Source: Guyanagaster necrorhizus (lineage: Eukaryota > Basidiomycota > Agaricomycetes > Agaricales > Physalacriaceae). Taken from it: a stretch of 48,887 nt of DNA. The stretch is from assembly GCF_019112545.1 (NCBI RefSeq), contig NW_025064963.1, forward strand, positions 1 through 48,887. The letters run 5' to 3'. Position numbers and translations under genes: made by a program. How positions within the stretch are numbered: position 1 is the first letter of the stretch; each line of letters opens with the position of its first letter. Below, piece after piece: positions 10,952 to 21,489 of this stretch. The notes under the pieces were generated by a model. That model ran no database searches, had not been told where the DNA came from, and was given only the letters and a program-made list of their open reading frames with translations.

Positions 10952-11680
10952 TCAGGTTTCCTCATATATTTTTGCTATAGTGGCAGCAAAGTCTGATGAG
11001 ACTGGTGTGGAAGTGTGGGTGTGAGTGTTTTGAGTGATATTGAAGTGTCATTCAAAATTCACAAAGAATGGTAACTTGCTTATCATGGAGTGGATGCAGT
11101 TATTATATTGGAAGGCAGCCAGGGCTAGCCATTCCATTCAATCATTCTGTCAGTAGTTGATAAAAAAGCACAGGTACTTCTCAACTTTCTGATTTGCTCT
11201 TTCTATTTGTCCATCTGTTTGAGAATGATATACTATGGAGGTGTTTCTTTTAATATTTAGGAGCTGATAGAGATCATCAAGGAATTTGGAGATGAACTGA
11301 AGACCCTGGTCTGATATTACTACTTGGAGCATTCTGTACTTAGCATATACTTCATTGCATAAAATCTTGGTCCACTCTTCAGATATTAGGTCTGTTAAAC
11401 ACATGACCAGGATGATTGCTTTTGAAAAGTGATCAACAATGATAAGGATGGTATTATAGCTGTTGCTTTTTGGTAATCTGATTACCATGTCAACTGAAAT
11501 ATGAGTCCAGAGTGCTGATAAGACTTTGTTGGGATGGAGAGGGACAGTGCATGCTTGGATTGATGCCTTCTCTCATTGGCAGGTCTCACAGACTTTGACA
11601 TATTATTCAATATCATTGTCCATCTTTGACCATCAGTATTTGCATAGAACTAATTTCTTGGTTTTTATGATTTCTAGATG
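10952..11680 (-). pseudogene. pol: integrase core of element Y
   Basis: The minus-strand frame at 11150-11488 reads VDHFSKAIIL and ISDQGLQFISKF, then YHSQTDGQIERANQ. The D (SVDM), D (SDQG) and E (QIER) of the integrase catalytic triad are all present. The zinc region continues to about 11680, where it stops inside the segment equal to 37864 in J. The continuing sequence is found at 30065 on the same strand. R1 copy b cut the other end. Confidence 0.85.
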
Positions 11681-11690
11681 GACATCAGCT
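11674..11690. other. rearrangement junction 1 (Y integrase to Z gag, head to head)
   Basis: Minus-strand integrase of Y aligns to J up to ...TTTCTAGATG at 11680. Plus-strand gag of Z aligns from about GGACATCAG onward. GATGGAC can belong to either side, so a few bases of microhomology are likely. No LTR or target duplication marks the join, so it is not a simple insertion. Confidence 0.7.
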
Positions 11691-13216
11691 GGCTAATAAT
11701 CTCTCTGAATAGGAGATATCCAGTTGCTGACAATAATAAAAAGAGATATATTTTGCAGTATGCTGTGACTGATTGTGCAATTTATATTTATAACAGGATG
11801 CATTCTGAAGATCAACTAAAAGCTCTACTGGCTTTTAAGTATGAAATTCAACTACTGCTGAGGACTCTGCCAGTTTCTCCAAGATGTACTGTATACATGG
11901 CACCCTCCATCTAAACCACCAGTATCTGATCCTCTCATCCTGCAACATCAAGCTGAAATGCCATCTTTCAGGCTATCTAGCCTAAACCCCAAGAACCCTT
12001 ATGACCAGTCAGATTTCAAAATCTGTGGTTCAGCCTAGGAAGTTGACTACTTAGAGTCCAACCTCCTGCAGACCAAAACATCAAAGGAGATGACTCTGAA
12101 GCCATATGACTCAGATTTACAATATGAAACAGGTGTATTGTGCAAAAGAAAGCCCATCCTGAAGGGAGTCCAGTAGCCAATGATGGGTCTCTGCACTTGC
12201 TCTCTAGACCTCTGACTGAATAGAAATACCTGCTCTTTGATGAATATTCCGACCTAATGGGTGTACTATCTCAAAACACCACTATGCTTCAATGCAAGCC
12301 TGACCTTCTCTGAACCCTCTAACTCTTTAAGGATACATCAGACAATATTGACTGGTTCCTAATTGACTGCAAACAATATTTTGAAGTGTATACTGTCTAT
12401 CTCAGAACAGATATGAATAAGGTCACCTTCACCACCTCCTACTTTGAAAGCAAGACCAAGTGATAGTGGATCCTGATTGCTCTGACTTTACACTCCACCA
12501 CTCATCAGCACTATTGCTACCTATCTGGAACTATCTTTAAACAGATAGTCTAAGACAAGTTTATTGACTCAGCTATCCAGGAGGTGCACAAAAATAAGAT
12601 GAAAGAGCTTCACATGGGCAATAAAATTGTCAGTGAATACTTCAATAAATTGAAATGATTAGGGACACTGGCCAGAGTACAAGAGAGCATCAATGATGAT
12701 GGGTGGATAGTTGAGTACCTCAAGATAAGGATACCTCTATCTTATATTAGCATGATCTCTAATATAGGTATCAACATCCTGAAGAGATATGATATGTGGA
12801 AAGTTAGGATCATGAAAATGAATTAAAAAAAGCTGTGACAGAAAGCAGCTAGCATAGAAATTGCAATTGAGCAAAAGAAGTCCCATTCGATCAGCAATAG
12901 AAAGAATACCCACAGAGGATTACCAGCAAAGAGTAGTATAATATTGACTCTAATCCCTTCTTACACTATTCAGAAAACCAGAACTGGGACTACATATACA
13001 GGCAGCAGGAAGCTGATAGACATAGACCAACTCAAGAAGAAAGAGAAGTGTTCCAGTTGTAGACAGAAAGGCCACATATCAAGGAACTGCCCAAAGAAGA
13101 AGCATACTCAAGAAGACATTCAGGCTTAAATTGCAGAATTACAGAAGAAAGCAGAAGGACTTGAGGACCTGAGAACAGACACCCAGATCAAAGAAGTAAA
13201 AGACAAGGCCAACTAG
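11681..13216 (+). pseudogene. gag: gag C-terminal half of element Z
   Basis: It begins inside gag at the motif RRYPVADNNKKRYILQYAV, which matches RYTFADFIEKEEILQYVAT of J. A capsid-like region at about 12280-12700 matches the Retrotrans_gag pattern (...YFESKTK, WILIAL, FKQIV.DKFIDSAIQEVHK). A CCHC knuckle CSSCRQKGHISRNC lies at 13049-13090. The frame ends at TAG 13214-13216, which sits where the other copies have CAG followed by TGA. The N-terminal half and 5' LTR are absent because of the rearrangement junction. Confidence 0.8.
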
Positions 13217-16200
13217 CAAGCAATTCTGCTAGATCAGTCAAAGGACTTATTGGTGTATCACAAATAGCTGCAGATCAGACTTATATGCTCTCTGTAGATA
13301 GTCATATTTATGTGCATTTGAATATACTCCAAGTTATTCTCTCTACTGATGCACCAAAAGAATTGCACAGACAAACTCAACTGCCTATAGGCTGAACAAA
13401 GAGAGAGACCCTTAATGAGTGGTTAAAACCATTTGACACAGAGTGGACTTGGCAGAACATCAAGGATGCCCAGACCAGAGAAAAAGCAGTTGCTGTCTTA
13501 TAAGGATAGATTCATAAATTAAAAATCAGAGAGGTAGATGATAAATTAGTTGAAAAGATAAGAGGAGCGGAACAAGAGAAGGTGCTAGAATAGCTGGATG
13601 AACTTCAGAGACTAAAGAGGTTCATCTGATGGCAGAAGGCTTATAGACACAACCTTATAATAAAGGCATAAATACAGACACTCACAAACTATACCACCTT
13701 CACCATTATTGCCCTGATTGATAGTGGCTGCATAGGGAGTTCCATCAACTGAGTCTTTATTGACAGGCACCAACTTCCCATTAAAGCCACAGCAGCTTCT
13801 ATTCCAGTCTATAATGCCAATAGAACTAAGAATCAAGCTGAATCAATCACTGAGTTTATAAAACTCCAATTAACTATCAGAGATCATTTAGAAAGAATTG
13901 ATCTTGCTATCACTGAATTAGAAACCAAAGAAATATTTCTTGGACATGATTGACTGATATAGTACAACCTGCTTATTAATTAGAAGACCAAGCACATTAC
14001 CTTCACCTGATGTTGTTGCTGGAAAACACTGTTCACACTTCTGGACAGTGACTCTAAGGATAAATGGGATAAAGAGATAGAGGATGGTGAAATAATTCTC
14101 ACTATTAACATGGACCCTGCACTACATCTACAAGCAGTCCACCATACCAATGATCTAGCAGCCAAGGCCAACCAGAAGAAGAGGGTCTAAACATTTGAGA
14201 AGATGGTGCTCAAATGAGCATGAGACTATTATGATTTATTTGAGAAGGAAAACTTTGATGAACTCCCTGATCTCAAATCATGGGACTATGCCATTAAACT
14301 AGTGCTGAATGCAAGCACAAACCTTGATTGCAAGATTTATTTCCTTAGACATCATGAACAACAGAAGCTTGACAAGTTCATTGATAAGAATCTTACCAGC
14401 AGGCAGATTTGACTATCCAAGTTGCCAATGGCCTCTCCCTTTTTTTTTGTTAAGAAGAAGGATGGCAAACTTCAACCAGTACAAGACTACTGAAAACTGA
14501 ACAAGATGATCATTAAAAACTGATACTCTCTACTGCTGATATCAGAGCTTATAGACAAACTTCAAGAGGCTCATTACTACACCAAACTTGATGTTTGATG
14601 GAGGTATAATAATATATGGATCAAAGAGGGAGATGAGTGGAAGGCAGCCTTTCAGACCAATCAGAGACTGTTTAAACTGACTATCATGTTCTTTGGACTA
14701 ACAAACTCTCTAATGATCTTCCAATAGATGATAAATGATATCTTCAAGGATTTAATTGCCACTGGAAAGGTAATCATTTATCTGAACAACATATTGATTA
14801 TGTCCAAAGACAAGAAAGAACATCAACAACTAGTACAACAGGTATTTGAACTAATGAGAAAGCACAAGCTATTTCTCAAGACCAAGAAATATAAATTTAA
14901 GGTCCTGGAAACTGAATATCTAGGAGTAATAATCAGTGAAGAGTATATGAATGGATCCAGTCAAAGTAGCTGGAGTGATGGAATGGTCTGAGCTGACAAG
15001 AAAGAAGGAACTCCAGTCATTTCTGGGGTTTACCAACTTTTACAGACAATTTATTCACAACTACAGCAAGATCATGCAACCCATGACACAGCTCACTGAT
15101 AATGCCTCATGGATATAAAGCATCTCTCAACAAGCAGCATTCAATGACTTAAAGAGAAGGCTGGCCAAAGATATCATTTTCACAATCTCAACTCAAGAAG
15201 AAAGGTTTAAGGTGAAAGCTGATTTGAGTGAAGAGGCCATCAGTGCTATCCTCTTGCAAGAACAGAAAGGGAAATGGTGATCCATGACATTTCTCTCTAA
15301 GGCCTTATCAACTATAGAAAGGAACTATGAAATCTACAACAAGAAGCTGCTAGCTATCATGTTGGCTCTAGCAGAATAGTGTCATTATCTGATCAGAGCA
15401 GCACAAGCATTTGAAGTCTGGACAGATCACCAAAACCTATATTATTTCCATCTTCTCCAGAAACTGAACTGATGACAAGCTCAGTGGGTAACTGAACTTG
15501 CTGAGTACAACTATATACTATATCATAAGGCTGGAACAGCCAACAAGAAGGCCAATCTCCTAAGCCAATAGACTGATCACAATCAGAGAGAGAAAGACAA
15601 TAAGAAGATGATACTATTAAAATCAGAGCATTTCCATGCAATGATAATGCCAATGGAGGAAGAAATCCACACCAAGATATGCAGCACAATGTGATAACTA
15701 AGTCTATAGGATCAAAAGATCACAATATCATTAAAATACAAAAGAAGCATTATAAAATGTGATGATCTCCTCTATTATAATAAGTGCATTTACATTCTCT
15801 GGCAATCAATATTGCAAGAGGAAATTATTATCATGTCACATGACCATACAATGGCCAGACATTCAGAGATCTCGAAAATGAAGGAGTTGGTGTTGAGAGA
15901 GTACTGGTGGCCAAAGCTAGGACAGGACATCAACAAGTATATGAAGGAGTGCAAGATCTGTCAGAGGACCAAAACCTCTATGTGAGCCCAACTAGCACTG
16001 CTTCATCCAAATGAGATCCTCACAACTTCTTGGACACACATTTCAGTTAATATGATCATCAGATTATCTGATTGTAATGACTATGATGTGATCATTATTA
16101 TTATTGACTGCTTCTTGAAGGCTATCATTCTGATCATCTGCACCACTAAACTATCATCACAGAAGTGGGCCAAGATCCTTAGAGATAAAGTCTACTCTAA

Positions 16201-16221
16201 ATATAACATGCCACAAGTAGT
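13217..16221 (+). pseudogene. pol: pol of element Z up to integrase core, decayed
   Basis: Pol runs in the −1 frame relative to gag. The protease keeps DSG at 13720-13728. Reverse transcriptase spans about 14300-15080; its YLDD box is YLNN at 14779-14790, and a frameshift near 14945 (before the MDPVKVAG motif) moves the frame by one. RNase H is at about 15150-15560 and keeps the first aspartate (VKADLSEEA). The integrase zinc region with HDHTMARHSE and CKICQ lies near 15840-15970. The core starts at about 16040, with its first D changed to N (SVNM), and stops at MPQVV, where the LTR of Y inserted. The rest is at 7159-8091 on the other strand. Confidence 0.87.
16217..16221. other. target-site duplication of element Y, 5' side (GTAGT)
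   Basis: GTAGT directly before the 5' LTR matches the duplicate beside the 3' LTR (ACTAC at 8087-8091, reverse strand). Confidence 0.75.
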
Positions 16222-16489
16222 TGTTATGATTTTTATCCTTTTACTTTTTTTTTTTTTCTAGATGACCTCTATTTATGCTTAGTCAGAGTGTCTAGAGCAG
16301 CACTTAAGACTGTGGGACAGGCTTAGTCATTATAACAAGTCTAATTGGTCATTGTCTTTCAATGCAATAGCATTGTCTGATGACACACAATAAACCTTTT
16401 ATATATGATAATAATGCCCAAAGACAATAGATATAAAGAACTTGACAACACACAATAAGTAGTAGTATATTTATCTCTGACCTGTACAG

Positions 16490-16497
16490 TATATAAG
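16490..16497 (+). promoter_or_regulatory. TATA box in the 5' LTR of Y
   Basis: TATATAAG lies 34 nt before AGCTTTAAGCTAA, the inferred transcript start. The same distance is seen in X (32850 to 32884), and a similar one in A and J. Confidence 0.7.
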
Positions 16498-16523
16498 ACA
16501 ACTTGCTCTCACTGGGATTCTCC

Positions 16524-16536
16524 AGCTTTAAGCTAA
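16524..16536 (+). promoter_or_regulatory. inferred transcript 5' end that pairs with the primer-binding site (Y)
   Basis: AGCTTTAAGCTAA is complementary to TTAGCTCAAAGCT at 16693-16705 at 12 of 13 positions. It sits where the RNA should start after the TATA box. In Tf1 and sushi elements the RNA 5' end folds back on the primer-binding site and primes reverse transcription; the same is inferred here. Confidence 0.65.
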
Positions 16537-16692
16537 AGTTTATTCATACCAATCTCCTCTCTTGAGCCAATCATAAGGCTTTACAGCATATTGATCAATA
16601 TTTACATTAGTGAACTCTAACATTCCACTCAAAGTGTGAAGTGATATCAGTTTATCACATGTTTATAGTCACATGCAACTTGGATCTAATAA

Positions 16693-16705
16693 TTAGCTCA
16701 AAGCT
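16693..16705 (+). other. primer-binding site of Y (self-priming type)
   Basis: TTAGCTCAAAGCT starts one base after the LTR. It does not start with the TGG expected of a tRNA-primed site, but it complements the LTR segment at 16524-16536. Confidence 0.65.
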
Positions 16706-16747
16706 TCTAGCTTCTTTTTCTCAAGTCCAATTATGCTGAGAAACTGA

Positions 16748-17093
16748 ATACCCCCTTCTGTGTCCACACCAACTTCTGACATCACTGATGACTATTTTAA
16801 ACTACTAGCAGCTATCATAGGTATGCTTTTAGGCTTGCTGGCAATCATTCAACTTTGTAGAGGACACCAATCTATAACCACATGGGTAGTCAGATACTAC
16901 CAAGCATTCTAATAAATACAACAAATTCTATGAAATGTCATCTCTGACTTCTCCTTCTACAACATCTCTCTCTCTGTCCAACAGTCCTTCCAGCCCACAG
17001 AAGGAACTATACCCAAAACCAACTCTGGAAACTCACATTTGCAATGTCCTAGGAAAGAAGTAGAGCATTAATACTCACCCTGACTCCTGACAG
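16748..17093 (+). pseudogene. N-terminal part of the first ORF of Y (membrane helix)
   Basis: The frame starts 56 nt after the LTR. The ATG of J and X reads ATA here (16748-16750). It continues with PPSVSTPTSDITDDYFKLL and then the hydrophobic run AAIIGMLLGLLAIIQLC, followed by a basic/aromatic stretch (VVRYYQAF). This matches X, J and G at the protein level with many silent differences. Element G interrupts it at 17093, and the frame resumes at 25307. Confidence 0.7.
17089..17093. other. target-site duplication of G, left (GACAG)
   Basis: GACAG lies directly outside the left LTR and is repeated exactly at 25302-25306 outside the right LTR. Confidence 0.92.
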
Positions 17094-17563
17094 TGTTAGA
17101 CTCAAGCATCACATGAATAGAAACACATGATAAACAGATATCTTCTCACACTTCAGGAGATTGTTTGAGTCCACTGATGTGTATTCTGATCAGTGTGTCA
17201 CAAGGCCTTTGGATTGGCTCAAGTATAGAATAGTGTAAGAATAAACTTTAGCTCAAAGCTGAGGATTTATCAGCAAGAATGAGTCTCCTTAAATACTGTA
17301 CAAGCTGTGGCTATTGATACTACTATCTATTATGTGTTGCTGTATTCTTTGTGCTCTTTGTTCTTGGGCATCACTACTATATATAAAAGACTGATTGTGC
17401 ATCATCAGGCAATGCTGTTGCATCAAAAGACAATGACCAACTTGGCCTAGTTGTAATAACTAAGCTTGGTCTCATGGCTCTAAGCACTCATTTAGATGCT
17501 CTGACTAAGCATAAATAGGGGTTAATTATAGAAAAGAAATAGAATAAGAGTGAAATTGTAATA
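17094..17563 (-). repeat. 3' LTR of G (470 bp)
   Basis: It runs from TGTTAGACTC to TTGTAATA, the terminal CA having become TA. Polypurine sequence (CTCCTCCTTAAG on the plus strand, read in reverse) and the chromodomain follow at 17564. Confidence 0.93.
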
Positions 17564-20500
17564 TTACCTCCTCCTTAAGACCATCATCCTGATGGCTTAA
17601 GTTAGGGATAGTTTATAATTCTATATAGTCTCTGTCACATCTATTTATTTTTTATTTACTCACTGGTTAGATTCAGGGCCATAGCCCTTCCAACTAATCA
17701 GATAGTCAATGGTAGTTGTTATACCACCATCCTGCACTTTGACTTTTTAGAGTTTGTGATGCAATATTTGATTGATCTCATAGTGTTCCTTATCATTGAT
17801 CAGGTCTGATGGCAGTGGTAGTGGTTGTTTCTAGTTTGGAAATGCAGATGCAATATATGGGATCAGCAATAATTTGTTGAATATGTTATGAATCTGCCAG
17901 TACACTGAGAGACACAGGCAGTATGCCAAGGCTCCAACTTTTGCAATGATAGAGAAGGGATCAATGTGCTTATTGTTGAGTTTGTATTTTGGTCTAGACA
18001 GGTGAAGATTTATAGTGTCCAACCAGACTTTGTCTTGGATGGAGTAGGTATATGCAGGGTGGCAGTGTCAATCATATTGGGTTTTCATTGTAGAGGCTAC
18101 TTTCTCAAGAGTGGCTTTCATTTCATTGTGAATCTTGGTCATGTCTACAGTGAAGTCTATAGATGCAGGGGTCATGGTGCATGTTTGTTTGGTCAAGGCA
18201 ATATTCAGGTGTCAGCTGTAATTGATAAAGAATGGTGTTTTACTGATTGCTGAGTGAACTCAGTTATTATGTTGGAAAGCTGCAAGGGCCAGCCATTCTA
18301 CCCAATCATCCTGCTAGTAGTTGATGAAGAGTTGAAGATATTTTTTAATCTCTTGATTTGCCTGTTCCATCTGTCTATCAGTTTGTGGGTGATAAGCTGT
18401 TGATGTGTTTCACTTGATGTTCAGAAGACAGTACAAGTTGTCTAAGAATTTAGAGATGAATTGTGGGCCTCAGTCTGAGATGACTACTTGTAGCATGCCA
18501 TATTTGCTGTAGACTTTATTGTGAAGGATCTTTACCCATCCTTCTGATGTTAGTTTAGTTGAACACATGATAGAAATAATTGCCTTTGAAAACTGATCAA
18601 CAATGACAATAATAGCATCATAGCCATTACACTCTGGTAGACCTGTGATTATGTCAACTGAAATATGGGTCCATGAGGCTGTCAGTATTTTGTTTGGATG
18701 GAGGAGTGCTGCTTGTGGCCAAGTGGAGGCCTTTCCTCATTAGCAAGTTTCACAGGCTTTGATATAATAGATGATGTCATTACCCAATTTAGGCCACCAG
18801 TATTCTTAGAGCATGAGTTCTTTTGTCTTGGTGATGCTTGGGTGTCCAGTGGTGGCATGATCATGACAGGTGGCAATGATTTCACCTCTTAATGCTTAGT
18901 CTCTCAGGATGTAGATTCATTCATCATAGTAGATCATCTCTCCTTTCTTCTTTATCCCCTGCTCATAATTCAGTAAAGAGGCTACCCTCTGGTCCCACTT
19001 GCTAGGATTCTGTGTGATGCTTTTGATTCATTCATGCATCTTTTCCTCTGTTGGCATTATTATAGCTCAGAAATGTTCAAGCCTTAATAATGTCACCCTC
19101 TTATTATCATATCCTCCTTGATCATGATCAATATGTCAACTAAGAAGATCAGCCTTCTTGTTGGCTGTTCCAGCCTTATGATATAGAGTGTACTGGTATT
19201 GGCTGAGTTCTGTTACCCATTGGACTTGCCTTCAATTCAGTTTCTGTGGCTGCCAGAAGTATTGCAGATTCTGGTGATCTGTCTATATCTTGAATACCTC
19301 TGTTGCTCCAATCAGATAGTGCCTCCATTCCTCTAGGGCTAGTATGATGGTGAGTAGTTCCTTGTCATAGATTTCACAGTTCTATTCTGTGACAGTCAAG
19401 ACTTTTGAAAGAAAGGTTACCAGTCACTATTTTCCATCTTGTTCTTAAGACAGCATGGCACCAATAGCTTCTTCACTAGAATCAGCTTCTATGCAGAACC
19501 TTTTGTCCTGTGTGGAGATTGTGAGTACTACATCCTTGGCTAGTCACTTTTTAAGATTGTCAAATGCAGTCTGTTGAAAATGGCTCCATGCTCAGAAGGC
19601 ATTTCTTGTGAGCTGTGTCATAGGCCAAACTATCTTGCTGTAGTCCCAGATGAACCAGTGGTAGAAATTTGTAAACCTCAAAAGAGACTGAAGCTCTTTC
19701 TTCCTGGTGAGTTCTAGCCACTTGGTAACTCCTGTCACTTTGATGAGGTCTATCTGAATGCTTCCTTCACTGATGATCACCTCCAAGTACTCAGTTTTGA
19801 GTACTTCAAACTCACACTTCTCTGCCTTGAGGAACAGCTTCTGCTTTCTCATTAATGTCAGTACTTCTCATACCAGTCTCCTATGCTCTTTCTTTGTTTT
19901 TGACATGATTAGAATGTCATTGAGATAGATCATCACCTTTCCAGTGTAGATGAGATCTTTGAATATGTTGTTCATCATCCACTGAAAGGTTGCAGGGGAG
20001 TTGGTAAGTCCAAAGAATATGACAGTGGGCTTGAATAGCTCTCAATTCATTTGAAAGGCAGCTTTCCACTTATCACCTTCTTTGATTTAAACATTGTTGT
20101 ATCTCCATTAGACATTGAGCTTGGTGTAGTATTTGGCACTCTGGAGCTTGTCTATTAGTTCTGAGATGAGGGAGAGGGGATAACAGTTTTTAATTGTCAT
20201 CTTGTTAAGTTCACAATAGTCTTGGACTGGCCAGAGCTTACTATCCTTCTTTTTAATAAAGAAGAATGGCAATGCCATCAGAGACTTTGATAGTCAGATT
20301 CTTCCACTAGACAAGTTCTCATCAAGAAACTTATTTAGTTCTTATTGCTTGTTATATCTGAGAGGATAGGTTTTGCAGTCAAGGTTTGCATTTGCATTGG
20401 AAATTAGTTTGATGGTGTAGTCCCATGGCTTCAGTTCTGGGAGCTTGTCAAAGCTCTCTTTTTTGAACAAGTCCTTGAAGTCTTGGGCTCAGTCAGGTAT

Positions 20501-21489
20501 CATTTCCTCAAATGTCTTTTCCTTCTTCTGTTCATTGGCCTTGGCTGCCAGATTGTTAGCATGATATACTGTGCAGATGTGGATCTCTCACTGGATGTCT
20601 ATGGCAAGAATAGTCTCTCCATCTTCCATCTCCTCATTCCATTGATCCTTGGGATCTTCATCAAGAAGTTCAAAGAGTAGTCATCAGCATCTATACTGGG
20701 CAAATGTTATTTTCTCAGTCTTCCAGTTGATCAACAGGTTATGTCTGATCAGCCAGTTGTGTCCAAGAAAGACTTCTTTGGTCTCTAAGTCAGTTATAGC
20801 TAAATCAATCCTTTCAGAGTGGTCACTGATTGTGAGCCTGAGTTTGATGAACTCCATAATCAAGCCAGCTTGGTTTTTTATTCTGTCTGCATTATAAATG
20901 AGAATTAGAGCTGCTATAGCCTGGGTGAGAAGTTGATGTTTGTTGACAAAAGCCTGATTAATTGAACTTCTCATACAGCCACTGTCAATTAAAGCAGTGA
21001 TGGCATGAGTTGATCAGGACATGAGCATCTCAATCTGGATCTTAGCCAGTAGATCTTGTCCCATTGTCTTGGATTGACAGATGAACTTCTGTGGGCCCTG
21101 AAGCTTGTCGAGCCACTCCAAGACTTAGCAGCACTCAGCCTTCCTCATTCCTTCAATCATCTCATCAATTACTTCTTCAGCCTAGGTTCTGTGAACCCAA
21201 TTTTTAAGTACAGCTTTCACCATAGCCTCAGTTTTAGCATCTTTGATGGCTCACCAAGTCTATTCAGTGTCAAATGGCTTGAGCCAGTTGGTGAGGCTCA
21301 CTGCCCCTGTTCAGCCCTTGAGCACTTGAGTTTTTGTTTGTGATTCATTGGTGTGCTGAGATAATCAGGGTATATTTAAATGTATGTTTAAGTTATGCAT
21401 AGAGATAACTACAGAAGTACTGTCAGTCTGACTAGTAGCTGTTGTAGGCACACTATGAAAGTTCTTGGCTGATCCAGTAGAATTGCTCA
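17564..21489 (-). pseudogene. pol: pol of G (PR-RT-RNase H-IN-chromodomain)
   Basis: A single minus-strand frame runs through pol without an evident frameshift. The protease is near 20690-21010 with DSG intact at 20978-20986. Reverse transcriptase spans about 19600-20400 and has YLND at 19916-19927, one aspartate lost. RNase H is near 19140-19540 and keeps IEADSSEE. The integrase zinc region is at about 18750-18900 and the core at 18290-18670. The chromodomain at about 17640-17800 reads YLISWKGYGPESNQ. Stops from C-to-T and G-to-A changes are frequent. Pol is in the −1 frame relative to the zinc-knuckle part of gag, as in A, J and Z. Confidence 0.9.

Larger units (their letters stand above)
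16222..16691 (+). repeat. 5' LTR of element Y (470 bp)
   Basis: It runs from TGTTATGATT to TCTAATA, the final CA having become TA. Its mate is the LTR at 8092-8535. It is followed by the primer-binding site and the 56-nt leader of the first open frame. Confidence 0.9.

Noticed and set aside
16235..16260. Poly-T run as a terminator or poly-A tail of a LINE/SINE
   Set aside because: It lies inside the LTR of Y, and its mate has a matching A-rich run at about 8500-8515, so it is part of the LTR.
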